A DNA stretch of 64,000 bases from Pyrus communis (GCF_963583255.1 NC_084817.1:15072121-15136120); one strand, 5' to 3'. Counted from the first letter of the stretch, positions 23,901-34,181 are shown. The notes: a model not told the origin generated them from the sequence alone. Made by a program: numbers and translations.

Positions 23901-25174
23901 GATATAATCAAATTGTCATAGCGCCGGATGATCAAGAAAAGACCACATTTACTTGTCCATTTAGTACTTTTGCATATCGTCGTATGCCGTTTGGTTTATG
24001 CAATGCACCGGCCACTTTCCAACGATGCATGGTAAGTATATTCTCCGATTATGTTGAAAAGATAATTGAAGTATTTATGGACGATTTTAGTGTTTTTGGG
24101 GACTCATTTGATGATTGCTTGCATAATCTTACTTTAATCTTGAAAAGATGCATGGAAACTAGCCTTGTTTTGAATTGGGAAAAATGTCATTTTATGGTTA
24201 AACAAGGCATAGTTTTAGGTCATATAGTCTCTGAAAACGGTATTGAGGTTGATAAGTCGAAAATAGATCTTGTACGTCACTTACCCTCTCCAACTTCGGT
24301 TAGAGAGGTTCGTTCTTTTCTTGGCCATGCAGGATTCTATCGTAGGTTTATCAAGGATTTCTCAAAGGTTGCACAACCTCTTTGCCGTCTCCTACAAAAA
24401 GACGTGACGTTTGAATTCACCAAGGAGTGCACGGCATCATTCAACCTACTTAAGGAGTTGTTGACCACGGCACCCATCATTGTTCCACCGGATTGGAGCC
24501 TACCTTTCGAGCTTATGTGCGATGCTTCCGATTATGCATTAGGAGCTGTTTTGGGGCAAAGGAAGGAAAAGAGGCCGCATGTTATCTATTATGCCTCTCG
24601 GACTTTAAATGATGCACAATTGAATTATTCTACCACTGAAAAAGAACTTCTTGTTGTTGTATTTGCTTTAGATAAATTCCGTTCTTATTTGCTTGGTACT
24701 AAAGTTATTATTTATACTGACCATGCAGCATTGAAGTATTTGTTCACCAAGAAGGAGGCCAAACCACGACTCATTCGTTGGATGCTTCTTCTCCAAGAGT
24801 TCGATATCGAAATCCGGGACAAGAAAGGAAGTGAAAACGTGGTGGCTGACCACTTGAGCCGTATGGTGCATGAGGAGGATGCCGTGCCTATTATAGAGAC
24901 ATTCCCAGATGAGCAACTGATGTCCGTCAAGGTAAGTGAACCGTGGTATGCTGATTTGGTGAATTATTTGGTGTCTAAACATGTTCCTAGTGAATTACTT
25001 AAACACCAATGTGATAAATTAAAGAAAGAGGCACGGTTTTATGTGTGGGATGACCCGTATTTATGGAAATATTGCCCTGACCAAGTTATACGTAGGTGTG
25101 TGCACGATTCTGAGTTTAATGCTATTCTAACCTTTTGTCACACTTATGCTTGTGGGGGACACTTTGGCACTTAA
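20930..25174 (+). CDS. E1 gag-pol: Gag, protease, RT, RNase H
   Basis: A 1414-aa open frame holding most of the polyprotein; the ATG at 20930 is probably not the natural start. Gag core about 55-150; CCHC zinc knuckle Cys241-Cys254; aspartic protease with D585-LGAS and the ILLGRPFM flap/helix segment downstream; RT about 890-1150 with FMDD at 1049-1052 and the Athila-type insertion before WRVCIDYRKLN; RNase H about 1185-1300 with Asp1198 and Asp1264 in CDASD and YTDHA contexts. It ends at TAA 25172-25174, shortly after the two histidines of the integrase zinc domain; integrase continues in the same frame. The RT, protease and RNase H motifs all look intact, so these domains could still be active if expressed. 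The RT motif set points to Athila rather than Tat or the chromoviruses. Confidence 0.93.
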   Translation: MHSIPGAAQGKTDEFELKSSLLHHIPKYHGLSMEDPNKHLKEFEVVYSSMTPINVDGNIMKMKAFPFSLVEKAKDWLYELAPGTVTSWESMKRAFLEKFFPTSRVILLRKKISGIQQSQGESFPAYYERFKALVASCPQHQMKEELLLQYFYEGRLPIERQMLDASAGGALVDKTPMAAKTLIANRTLNAQQYEGLGQRDPPWQQVNEVSSQSDLQTQLANLTSLVSLMAEGMKIHSPIVCGVCSIQGHPSKKCPQLIENGGWESANAIGFPSQNQPRNDPYSNTYNPGWRDHPNFKWREPQQPYQQGGFRQQPPGFYTKTHGQDQTQPQSAQNHQGTSLDNATILKLLTSLSQGQENQTKAMQNQDKRVDHLEKQIGQIAEFVGQFRDKGKLPSSTIVNPKGGFESAKAIMLRSGKEVGTTSRPSKTSQEEDMLLQEEEEQGIKATARVKETLPQPPIVPKPSNTPKVSPNSTLTSSIPLNVPFPGRFRQSKKEEAEKDILETFRKVQVNIPLLDAIKQVPKYAKFLKELCTTRKRASHKKVVRVSENVSAVLQRKLPPKCKDPGSFTIPCIIGQTKFEHAMLDLGASINVMPYSIYASMNLGELKNDGVIIQLADRSNAYPKGVLEDVLVQVNDLIFPADFYVLEMEETTHAPSLPILLGRPFMKTARTKIDVFKGTLTMEFDGEVIDFNISETMRFPNDDHSCFSIDILDSLAQAHFDQLHGDALETVITNGIEMKDHMDVTITNHGTQLNTHAVAFDEDVIETVAALESLPRLQGKSPSPISIPISTNKLFPSIEQPPTLELKPLPNHLKYVFLGEQDTLPVIIASSLMAQEEKKLVRVLKEHKTAIGWTLADIKGISPTTCMHRILMEEGAKPSREAQRRLNPPMMEVVKKEIIKLLDCGVIYPISDSCWVSPVQVVPKKSGVTVVKNEEDELVPTRIQTGWRVCIDYRKLNAATRKDHFPLPFIDQMLERLAGHSFYCFLDGYSGYNQIVIAPDDQEKTTFTCPFSTFAYRRMPFGLCNAPATFQRCMVSIFSDYVEKIIEVFMDDFSVFGDSFDDCLHNLTLILKRCMETSLVLNWEKCHFMVKQGIVLGHIVSENGIEVDKSKIDLVRHLPSPTSVREVRSFLGHAGFYRRFIKDFSKVAQPLCRLLQKDVTFEFTKECTASFNLLKELLTTAPIIVPPDWSLPFELMCDASDYALGAVLGQRKEKRPHVIYYASRTLNDAQLNYSTTEKELLVVVFALDKFRSYLLGTKVIIYTDHAALKYLFTKKEAKPRLIRWMLLLQEFDIEIRDKKGSENVVADHLSRMVHEEDAVPIIETFPDEQLMSVKVSEPWYADLVNYLVSKHVPSELLKHQCDKLKKEARFYVWDDPYLWKYCPDQVIRRCVHDSEFNAILTFCHTYACGGHFGT
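25172..25174 (+). other. In-frame stop between RNase H and integrase of E1
   Basis: TAA within the HHCC zinc-binding domain: the histidines (around 25139-25168) lie before it and the Cys-x2-Cys pair (25244-25255) after it. The frame is otherwise continuous on both sides, so this is a single nonsense change. Confidence 0.85.
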
Positions 25175-26242
25175 AGAACAGCACTTAAGGTGTTAGAATG
25201 TGGTTTCTATTGGCCTACCATCTTTAGGGATGCTAGAACATTTTGCATGTCTTGTGATAGATGCCAAAGAACGGGCAATATTGGTCCTAAACAACAAATG
25301 CCGCAAACCCCTATTTTTAGTGTTGAAATCTTTGATGTTTGGGGTATTGATTTTATGGGTCCGTTTCCTTCGTCACATGGGTTTCTTTATATATTGCTTG
25401 CTGTGGACTATGTGTCGAAATGGGTGGAAGCAAAAGCCACCCGAACTAATGATTCTCGAGTGGTTGCAGATTTTGTGAAAACTAACATTTTTGCAAGGTT
25501 TGGAATGCCACGAGTGCTAATCAGTGATGGAGGTTCCCATTTTTGTAATCGAACCATCGAGGCGTTGCTCAAGAAATACAATGTCACGCATAAGGTGGCC
25601 ACACCTTATCATCCTCAAACGAGCGGGCAAGCCGAGGTTTCGAATAGGGAAATCAAGCAAATGCTTGAGAAGACCGTGGGGCCTACAAGGAAGGATTGGA
25701 GTTTGCGCTTAAACGATGCATTGTGGGCGTATCGCACTGCCTACAAAACTCCCATTGGGATGTCACCTTTTCGGCTCATCTATGGGAAGCCATGCCATCT
25801 TCCCGTCGAACTAGAGCATCGTGCACATTGGGCCGTCAAAACGTTCAATATGGACCTTGATGCCGCAGGTTTACATAGGAAGCTTCAATTGTGTGAGCTT
25901 GATGAAATCCGAAATGAAGCATATGAGAATGCCCGGATTTACAAGGAGAAAACGAAGGCATTCCATGACAAGATGATTCGTGCCAAGACGTTCTCTATTG
26001 GGCAGAAAGTGTTGTTGTTCAATTCTCGCCTTCGGTTGTTTCCGGGTAAGTTGCGTTCCAAATGGGTTGGTCCTTTTATTGTCACTAATGTTTTCCCTCA
26101 TGGTGCAGTGCAAATCAAAAGTTCAAGGACGCAGCAAGAATTCAAAGTGAATGGGCATCGATTGAAGCCCTATTACGAGACGTTTGAGGAGCATGTCGTG
26201 GAGGAGGTACCCCTCCATGCCGTGGAACCTAGTCAAGCTTAA
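25175..26242 (+). CDS. E1 integrase
   Basis: Integrase part of pol, in the same frame as 20930-25174 but after the stop. Counting from codon 25190: Cys19 and Cys22 (FCMSC) complete the HHCC zinc finger. The catalytic triad is Asp54 (GIDFMG), Asp113 (ISDGGSHF) and Glu149 ([10 protein letters not shown]), with 35 residues between the second Asp and the Glu, the D,D35E signature. A GPY/F module (WVGPFIVT) lies near residue 290, followed by a short tail. There is no chromodomain, as expected for Athila. As it stands integrase would need readthrough or an internal start, or must be supplied by another copy. Confidence 0.92.
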   Translation, partial: RTALKVLECGFYWPTIFRDARTFCMSCDRCQRTGNIGPKQQMPQTPIFSVEIFDVWGIDFMGPFPSSHGFLYILLAVDYVSKWVEAKATRTNDSRVVADFVKTNIFARFGMPRVLISDGGSHFCNRTIEALLKKYNVTHKVATPYHPQTSGQAEVSNREIKQMLEKTVGPTRKDWSLRLNDALWAYRTAYKTPIGMSPFRLIYGKPCHLPVELEHRAHWAVKTFNMDLDAAGLHRKLQLCELDEIRNEAYENARIYKEKTKAFHDKMIRAKTFSIGQKVLLFNSRLRLFPGKLRSKWVGPFIVTNVFPHGAVQIKSSRTQQEFKVNGHRLKPYYETFEEHVVEEVPLHAVEPSQA

Positions 26243-28142
26243 ACGGAGGTACCGTCCGGCTGGAAGACGTTAAAGCAAGCGCTTCTTGGGAGGCAACCCA
26301 TGTGTCGAAACACGAGAAGAAGGAACTTTCACTCCAAACCCAGATTTGCGTCCCTAACCTATCTCTTTATTGCTATTACTTTGCCATTTGTGTTATGTTT
26401 GCTAGTTGTGTTAGTTGATTGTTTTTGTGTTAATCTAAGTTTGAAACATTGAGGACAATGTTTGGTTTAAGTGTGGGGGGTAAACAAGCTGTTTTTGCAT
26501 GAAATTCGTGGGATTTTATCACCTATCACTTCACATGTTGTTTCTCACCGTTTTAAAGTGTTTTTAGTGTGTTTTGATGTGTTTTAGTGTCATATAATAG
26601 AAAACCTTAGAAAAATTCGAAAAAGTTTGAAAAATATCAAAAAGAGTCGTTTTTGAGTCATTTTTGTGTTTTAGGGTACCTTCCAACACAATGATGAGGA
26701 TTTGGTTTTAAATTACATGACTATTATAGAATGTTGTAAACATGGCTGGAAGTTGATTTATGCTTTGGTTTATGCTTGGTTATGGTTATAGCTTATGAAT
26801 TCACATGTAATTACAAAGAGAAAATCTGTTTTTGTAACATGCTTGAACGAAGGAACTTAAACTAAAGCTACATCCTTGTGAGACTTGAGCCTATAACGTT
26901 CTTTGGAGAGTATAAATCTGTGATTTCTTGTTTTCTAAAGTCGTTGCATGATCTCATCATTCTTTGCTTGGTTGCTACTTGGAATGCCTTTCATTATAGT
27001 TCCAAATACTAGAACTCATGCCCAATTCATTCAAAGCATGATATTGATTGCATAACATACAATAAGATGAAGTTGTTAGTCAAGCCAAAGCCAAAAAGCC
27101 TATCCCTTTTCACATGTATTGTAGGATTACCCCTTTTGAGCCTTTTCAAGCTTATTTTCTTTGTTAACCACATTATCCTCACCTAGCTTAGATTAGGACT
27201 TTCCATACCCTTGTTCTTAAAGGATAGTGAAGCATGACTTAGAATGAACTCCTTTTGATCAATATATTGCAGAAAATAAGTGTGGGGGAAGATAATAGGG
27301 CACGGCCAAAGAATGAAATAAAGAAAAAAAAAAAAAAAAAGAGTTGAAAAATAAAAAGAAATTAGAAAAGTGTTGAAAAGAAAGAAAAAGAGTTGAAAAA
27401 TAAGTGAGAATGATCTCACAAGTATTGGTTATTGAAGGAAGGGTCCAAAAGAGTGAATTTGACCCTAATTGTGCATGAATCTTCCCTTGTGTTTAAAAGT
27501 TGATTTCTGCCATTAAAATTGAGTTTAAGTGTCAATTTCATTACTTTGCTTCCTATTGCTTTAAGAACCTTTGTTTGTCCTTTGCTTTTCCTTGTTAGCC
27601 ATTACCCTTAGCCCCGTTACAACCCTCAACTTCTATCTTGATGTTATGTATTCAATATGTGGAGTTTGAATTTGGTATGAGCATATGGAATCACTGGTTC
27701 TCGTTCTAAGTAGTAGCATTCCATTCATGAGATCATATTCATGTCATTGTCGTAAATCCAGAAAATGCTTTCTTTGATATAACATATGTGAGTGTTAGAA
27801 TTCATATTTACATCAATCTCCTCACATATACCTAGTGTAGGGTGTGGAGTTAGAAAATCTGTGTGAAAATTGAGTGCATTCTAGTAAGGAATTGAGGGAA
27901 TTCTCTAAGGCATGTTACTACATTCAAAATGATGTTTTAATTGATTAAATGTGAACTAGTGAATGGTAACTATGATTAAGTGTTTGTTGAAGTGTAAAGA
28001 AAGCTAAATGTTGTGGGAATGATATTCTATATTGTGTCATGTTCGTTTGAAATCCCTGAGATACATGTTGGAAGGTTTAGATTGTGTTTTGTTTTGTTTT
28101 TGGTTTCTTTTGTTTTGTTTTGCTCGAGGACTAGCAAAAGCT
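26243..28142 (+). mobile_element. E1 post-integrase non-coding region
   Basis: 1.9 kb without any coding frame I can support; the env-like ORF of classical Athila is absent. It begins with GGGAGGCAACCC (26289-26300), the site at which N1, N2 and Z carry the antisense cassette. A perfect hairpin AAACATTG-AGGA-CAATGTTT at 26444-26463 stands just before a polypurine tract 26469-26480; a second tract is at 27278-27290. An A-rich stretch fills 27325-27400. Confidence 0.85.
26444..26463 (+). repeat. Conserved hairpin before internal polypurine tract
   Basis: 8-bp perfect stem with a 4-base loop. The same stem occurs at 14407-14426 (N1), 31992-32011 (N2) and 56507-56526 (Z), each followed, in element sense, by AAGTGTGGGGGG. 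A decayed version is at 58571-58590. Confidence 0.75.
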
Positions 28143-28157
28143 AAGTGTGGGGGAATT
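28143..28157 (+). other. E1 polypurine tract
   Basis: AAGTGTGGGGGAATT directly before the 3' LTR, the expected plus-strand primer. Related tracts at 26469-26480 and 27278-27290 repeat its core. Confidence 0.88.
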
Positions 28158-29970
28158 TGATAGGAGCATATTTAGGTGACTTACTTAGCTTGTTTTCGTG
28201 CATTTATATTGTTAATTCATAGTTGTTTTAGTAGTTTAAGCCATTTTCGTGTGTTTTTAGGTTCATATGGCTAAGGAAGCAAAAAGATGCATTTTGGAGC
28301 ATTTTGGAGCAAAATTGGACTTGGAATGGATAGCTTATGTTTGGAGCAAAAGGAATGGACGAAATTGAAGGATTCCTAATCCATTGCAGCCACATGTACT
28401 TATTCCTTCATTATTTCACCCACATGCTCTCCCATTTCAGATTGCATTCCATTCATTCTAGCCAAGCCACATGCACTCCCATTTTCTCCCAAAACATTGC
28501 ACATGCATTTTCAGCTTTCCACCAAGTTCCTAGCTGTCATGGTCCCTCTTTTTCACCTATAAATAAGCATCCATTGCAGCCACAAATCACTCACTCTTCC
28601 ATATTCAGAAAATCATCTCTCATACACATTCATTCACGCCAGAAATTCATTCCCTCTCTCTAACACTGCCATACTTCACCATTCTTCATATTTTCTGCCC
28701 AAAAATACTCCTTGCCTTCCCCTACATCCATCCCTACCCTAAACACATCATTCTACATCATCCATAACCCCCAAGACTCACCAAAACCCCTTGTGCTGCA
28801 GCAACTAGAGGAGAAGAGGCCTAAACGTTCATACAATTCAAGATTGCGTTGTTGGGATTTTTAGGTGTTCTTCGTTCTTGTTTTCAATGTTTACTTTGTT
28901 ATTACTCTCTAAGTTTGTTGTAATCATGAGTGGCTAAACCCCTAATTAGTTAGGGGAAAGTTTGAAGCCATGGACATATGTTGGTTATGATTTGATTTAC
29001 TCCAGTTATGAATTCATGAACTATAAATGTGGTTTACTTTTCTGTTTTGATTAAGAACTTGTTTATGTATGTGGGTTGAGGGTCGACACTTAATTTGCAT
29101 GCCTAAACTTGATGCTAGGATATAAGGGAATTTCACCTAATCGTTATGAACTTATATTCATGAGTAGTAAAAATCGCTAGTCACGATTGTGTTTAATAAA
29201 CCCTAGGCTGGATTAACATGCGTATTCCATAGTTATGAATGCCTAGTCGATGTTTATGATTTCCGTTGAACTTAATGATCCTTGTTGAATGTCTCTATCA
29301 TGCGTATTCCATAGTTAGGGACTTTGATTAGGAATAATTTGGTTGTAATGCGTATTCCATTCAATCCAATGAATCTAGGGAAATCTGAAAGTTAATTTAA
29401 GCGGACCTAATTAACTTGGAGCATTGTCATTCATCGTTTGTTGTCATAACTGGGAGTCAAATTATATGCATATGTTCATGTGTGGATAAGGAACCCTCTA
29501 ACTAGTTTCTCATCATTCTATTTCATCAATTTCATTTTCACAATCTGCCCTTAATTAGAATCTGTGCATTTAATTTAATTTCGTCAAAACCTTAATCCCC
29601 CTTTACTTTAGTGTCCAACTTAGTTAGAAAGTGTCTTAGTTTGTGTTTATAAGTGTTTTGATTCAATTTGTTACACAAATTCGTCCAAATTCACCAAAGT
29701 GTTCAAAACTGCCCAGAAAGTGTTTTTAAGGCAGTTTTGAGTGTTTTGGGTGATGTTTGAGTCTTTTAGTTTGTTTCAGTATTTTAAATTTTAGGTTTGC
29801 ATTCATTAAGTCTAGTTTAGTGTTCTAAATATTGTTTTTACGTTTTTGAGTCAATTTCACATTGGTTAGCATCCCTAGTTAATCCCGGTCTAGAACGATC
29901 CCTATTTGCTCATATACTACAATTGTCATCCATAGGGTTTAATTTGTGTGTCAAGTTAATTTTCATATCA
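28158..29970 (+). mobile_element. E1 3' LTR
   Basis: 1813 bp, nearly identical to the 5' LTR; the 4-base length difference is explained by one 3-base and one 1-base indel. TATA at 28558-28565, G/C hairpin at 28939-28956. It is followed by the duplicated target ACGGC. Confidence 0.95.
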
Positions 29971-30263
29971 ACGGCTAAGGAAATTGGAAAGGTTTAAATG
30001 TCCTAAAACTAAAGGGAACAAGGTTCCAACACTTTGGTCTTCAATTAGGTCTTCAATTTCGTCCAACACTTTGGCGCCAAGCATAAGCTATCCATCCTTA
30101 GCCCAAAAGTGCTCCAAAAGTCTCCAAAATGCATCTTTTTGCTCCTTTAGCCCTTTGGACCTACAAACACACGAAAATAGCTTAAAGGACTAAAATAACT
30201 AAAGAAACATAACGTAAATGCACGAGAACAAGCCATTTAAGTCGCATGAATATGCTCCTATCA

Positions 30264-32145
30264 AATACCCCCACACTTATCTTTTGCTAGTCCTCGAGCA
30301 AAACAAAACAACAAAAGAACACGAAACTAGACAAAACGAACAAAACACAACCTACACCTTCCAACAATCGTCTCACGGATTTCCAATGCTCATGACAAGT
30401 TAAAAATCATTATTCCCACAGATTTTAGCCATCTTTACACTTAAGTACATTCTTAATCATAGTCACCACATACTAGTTCACATTTAAGCATTTAAAACCA
30501 TTTCGAATGTAGTAACATGCCTTAGAGAATTTCCTCAATTCCTTACTAGAATGCACTCTATTTTCACATAGATTTTCTGACTACACACCCTACACTAGTT
30601 ATATGTGAGAGATTGATGTAAACATGAAAGACTAGTATCTCACATATGTTATAACAAAGAAAGCATTTTCTGGATTTACGATAATGACATGAATATGATC
30701 TCATGAATGGAATGCTACTACTTAGAATGAGAACCAGTGATTCCATAAGCTCATATCAATTCCAAACTCCACATATTGAACACATAACGATCAAGATAGA
30801 AGCATAAGGGTTGAAACGGGGCTAAAGGTGTTTGGCTAACAAAGAAAGGATAGGGAAAACAAACGTTCTTTAAGCAATAGTGAGCAAAGTATTGAATTAG
30901 GCACTTAGAATTCCCTTTAGAACGCAGAAGTCAACTTTGAACACCCAAGGGGAAGTCACACAAAACTTAGGGCCATATTCAAACTTTTTGGGCCCTTTCT
31001 TCAACAATCACATTTGTGAGTCCATTCTCACTTATTTTCATTCTTTTTCTTTCTTTTCTTCTTCTTTTTCTCACATTTTTTTTTCTTTTTTTTTTTTCGT
31101 GCCTCCTTTAAGACTTAGGCACATACATACACACAAAAATCCCTTCCCCCACACTTATTTTCTGCAACATATTAATCAAAAGGAATTCATTTAAGTCATG
31201 CTCACTATACTTCAAGAACAAGGGTATAGGAAAGTCCTACTCTAGGCTAGGTAAGGGGTGATGTGGTTAGCAAAGAAAATAGGCTAAACAAGGCTCAACG
31301 GGGTTAAAACTAATATATACGAAATATGGGAAGTAAGGCTATTTGGCTATGGTGGCAACAACACAACTTCATCTTGATATATATTATGCAATTCAATGTC
31401 ATGCTTTGAATGAAACGGATATAAGTTCTAGCATTTAGTTCTATCATGATACAATTGCATTCTAAGTAGCAACCAAGCAAGGAATAATGAGATCATGCAA
31501 CAACTTTAGAAAACAAAGAATCACAGAAAATAACTCTCCAAAGAAAGTAATGGCTCGAGTCTCACAGGGATGTAGCGTTATTATGAGTTTCTTCCTTCAA
31601 GCATGTTACAAAAACGAATTTTTTCTTTTATGATTGCATGTGAAGTCATACATTATAACCATAACCAAGCATATACCAAGAGTAAATTAAACTTTTCTCT
31701 ATGTTTATAACTCTTTTTAACCGTCATGCAATTACAAACCAAATCCTTATCATTGTGTTGCTTTTGACACAAACACACAAAAACGACTCAAAACACTCTT
31801 TTTAGGCTTTTTAAAACATGTTTTTCAAATTTTTATGTGATTTTCGGAGTTATAAAAACAAAACATACTAAAACACTCTAAAACAACTTAAAAACACCTT
31901 AAAACAGCAAGGAACAACATTTGAAGTTATGGGTGATTAAATCCCACGAATTTGCATCAAATATACTTAGTTACCCCCCCACACTTAAATCAAACATTGT
32001 CCTCAATGTTTTAAGCATAGATTCACACAAAACATAAGTAAACACACAAAAAGCACTTAAACATACTAAACATGGCAGAATGTAATTAACAAAGAGAAGA
32101 GTTTAGGGACGCAAATCTGGTTATGGAGTGTATATTCCCTCTTCT
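30264..32145 (-). mobile_element. N2 internal non-coding region (PPT side)
   Basis: Reverse-oriented homologue of the E1 tail, without coding sequence. Polypurine tracts at 30268-30278 (terminal), 31146-31156 and 31975-31986, and the AAACATTG hairpin at 31992-32011. T-rich run 31040-31110. Confidence 0.8.
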
Positions 32146-33111
32146 CCTTGGTGATTGTATTGAGGCATGATCTTGGTGATTCCACAGGCTTACTTTTGAA
32201 CTGGTTTCCGCCCATCATTGATTTTCCTTTGTGCTACTCTTGAACTGGGCAGCAGGATTTTTTTTGGTCTCCCCGAAGGTCTGAACTTCCTCCTTTTATC
32301 TCTGTTTCTTTGTTCAATCTTTGCAGAAGTGGTCCCTTCTCTGGAAGTGTATCAACCGTTGAAGATGACTACTCGAGAGCAACGCTAGGTAAGCAATCAG
32401 GAATAGATTCCAGGAAGTCGGCTCCAGATCGGAAGACTGACTCCAAGTGCCGGCTGATTGCTTCTTTTACTTTGTCATGCAAGTAAGAACAAGGACAAAG
32501 AAAAAGACAGGGAAAGAGCATGATATGAGATACTTTTGCTTTTGACCTTGATGATATGAGATACCTTTGCCTTTGAAGAAGCGGTGAATGAATTAGCACA
32601 TGCTTCAATCCGCCGTTTCCTCCTGGGTCATCTGTACTCCAGGCATCTGGAATCATCTTTGGGGGAGAAAAAATTGAGTATTTCAAGAGGCTTTGCTGGG
32701 AGTGCGCCCTCAGAGGTGATAGAGAGGGTGGGATTTTCTTCAGGTCTGCCTTGCCACAAAAGATGAAGGTCGACATATATAGAGATAAAAGCAAGTGGTG
32801 GTACTACCCTTGTCGACAAACGTTTTGATCCCGCAAATCCGGCTTTTTGAAATAGTGGCGCCTCTTCGATCTTTGAATACGCCTCTTCGATTTCTGAGCA
32901 GGCGCCCCTTCGCTTTTTGAACGAAGCCCCTTCGCTTTTTGAACGAAGCCCCTTCGCTTTTTGAACGAAGCCCCTTCGCTTTCTGAACGACACGTGGTAG
33001 TGCAGATGCGGCTCCTTTTGACAAAGCTGCACGCGTTTTCTGAAAAGCAGAGAAAGCGTTGCCGAACTTTGCGCTTGTCGGCTAAAGATGTGTAGTTGCG
33101 ATGATGGCCTC

Positions 33112-33250
33112 CACGTGTTGTCTGAAAAGAAGAAATCTTTTGACAAAGTTGAACGCGTCTTCAGAAAAGCCGAGAAAGCGTCGCCTAAATTACGCCGGAA
33201 ATTCCGGCTTTTTGAATCGGTGGACGCGTCGCCTTGGCTTTTTATAGAGC
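33112..33250 (+). promoter_or_regulatory. Putative promoter of the antisense gene, N2 copy
   Basis: G-box CACGTG (33112-33117), perfect inverted repeat GCCGGAA-A-TTCCGGC (33194-33208) and TTTATAGAG (33241-33249), about 115 bases before the ATG. The same set at matching spacing lies at 57623-57628, 57665-57679 and 57712-57720 in Z. The motif calls are inference. Confidence 0.55.
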
Positions 33251-33360
33251 TATCGATCACCACAACAAACACACTCTGAAGAATTCCCATTCTTGAAAAT
33301 CGACTCCGGCCCTTTGAGAATTAACTCCATCCACCCCATCTCTTTGAACACTTTTGAAAA

Positions 33361-34023
33361 ATGGCAAACCCATCGAACCTTAGCTTAGAATTGAGTCTCA
33401 GCAGTGATACGGGCGCGCCGCGTCAAGGTAACGTATGGCGCCCTTCTTTCTTATCTTCTAACGGTCTTCTCACAGGTGAAGACTCCGTGATGCAGGACGC
33501 CACAACAGCTACAATAGTAGCTAGGAACCTCTTCACTCCAAAAGATAGTAGGCTGCTGTCAGGACGGTCCGATGAGTTGGCCGTTCAAGAGTCCCTCGCA
33601 CTTAGTGTTCAGTGTACGAGTTCTGTGTCCAACATGGGCCAACGCCTGCTTGCCCGCTCCCGTCAGGTGGAATCATTGATGGCAGAGGTGGAAAGTCTTA
33701 AGCAGGAGATCAAACTGCTTAAGCATGAGAATAGAAGTTTGCACTTGCTTGCCAACAACTATTCGACGGGCATGAAGAGGAAGCTTGATGAACTGCAAGA
33801 GTCTGAAGGTCGGATTCAAAGTGACCGTCAAAGGTTTTCGTCTTTCCTCCAGAGGCACCTTTTTCCTGGATCATCCAGCGTTTGGACAAGTATTGAGGCC
33901 TCGAATGCTCTATCTTCGATGCCTCCAGCTCCGATGCCTTCCGCTCCTATGTCTTATGCCCCGATGCCTTCCGCTTCAAGAGTTTTGCCACGTAGTGGGT
34001 CTTTAAGTAAACAACCTTTGTGA
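33361..34023 (+). CDS. Retroelement-borne antisense coiled-coil protein, N2 copy
   Basis: A 220-aa full-length homologue of the N1 protein, opposite in strand to N2. The N-terminal LSLELSL motif, the block around MQDATTATIVARN, the zipper leucines 106/113/120/127 and the KRKL patch are all kept. The Pro/Met tail is shorter and more degenerate (about five units). Several differences from the N1 copy are third-position changes. No disabling mutation is visible, so together with the N1 copy this is one of two apparently intact versions. It shows no similarity I recognise to Gag, Env or transposase. The alternative, a chance ORF, is unlikely given the three-copy conservation and synonymous excess. 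Confidence 0.73.
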   Translation: MANPSNLSLELSLSSDTGAPRQGNVWRPSFLSSNGLLTGEDSVMQDATTATIVARNLFTPKDSRLLSGRSDELAVQESLALSVQCTSSVSNMGQRLLARSRQVESLMAEVESLKQEIKLLKHENRSLHLLANNYSTGMKRKLDELQESEGRIQSDRQRFSSFLQRHLFPGSSSVWTSIEASNALSSMPPAPMPSAPMSYAPMPSASRVLPRSGSLSKQPL

Positions 34024-34119
34024 AGCCTCCATCGTTCTGCCATGTTTTTTTTTTTTTTTTTTTCTCAAAATGCATTGGGTTGCCTCCCAAGTAGCGCTTT
34101 CTTTTACGTCTTGCAGCCG

Positions 34120-34181
34120 GACGAAGAACCCAATCACTCCAGGATATGTTCACGAATCGGATGAGAACTCCGAGTCATAAA
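34120..34181 (-). pseudogene. N2 gag remnant (first ~14 codons)
   Basis: On the minus strand the leader is followed by ATG and a reading frame matching the Gag start (MTRSS...REHIL), which runs into a TGA and then into sequence homologous to E1 just after integrase (around 26250). This marks the exact gag-pol deletion junction of the N family. The N1 copy of the same junction is near 16560-16606. Confidence 0.8.

Larger units (their letters stand above)
18759..29970 (+). mobile_element. E1: nearly intact autonomous Athila element
   Basis: An 11.2-kb Ty3/gypsy Athila element: LTR 18759-20575, PBS 20581-20598, gag-pol 20700-26242, non-coding tail, polypurine tract 28143-28157, LTR 28158-29970. 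It is flanked by ACGGC (18754-18758 and 29971-29975). The LTRs differ by 10 substitutions and two small indels (3 and 1 base) over about 1813 bp, counted by hand. Using the commonly applied plant LTR rate of 1.3e-8 per site per year this is about 0.2 million years. Two lesions break the reading frame: a frameshift in gag near 20945 and a stop at 25172-25174. Unlike classical Athila there is no env-like ORF after integrase. Confidence 0.95.
16607..30263 (-). mobile_element. N2 3' LTR, split by E1
   Basis: Parts 16607-18758 and 29976-30263 sum to 2440 bp, the same length as the N2 5' LTR. That 5' LTR reads straight through the E1 insertion point (ACGGC at 36450-36454), proving the continuity. 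It contains CATGCA motifs (as TGCATG, 18260-18560) and a GTGATAAGTG minisatellite (18596-18710). Confidence 0.92.
32146..34070 (+). other. Antisense gene cassette, N2 copy
   Basis: Same arrangement as in N1. It contains the expanded tandem repeat 32859-32991, a G-box CACGTG at 33112-33117, gene 33361-34023, and a T-run at 34044-34063. Its edges, like those of the N1 copy, interrupt the E1-like post-integrase sequence at the GGGAGGCAACCC side and the TCTTCTC side. Confidence 0.75.

Noticed and set aside
26243..28142. env-like ORF after integrase, as in classical Athila
   Set aside because: No frame longer than about 80 codons without low complexity, no signal peptide and no transmembrane segment in this region.
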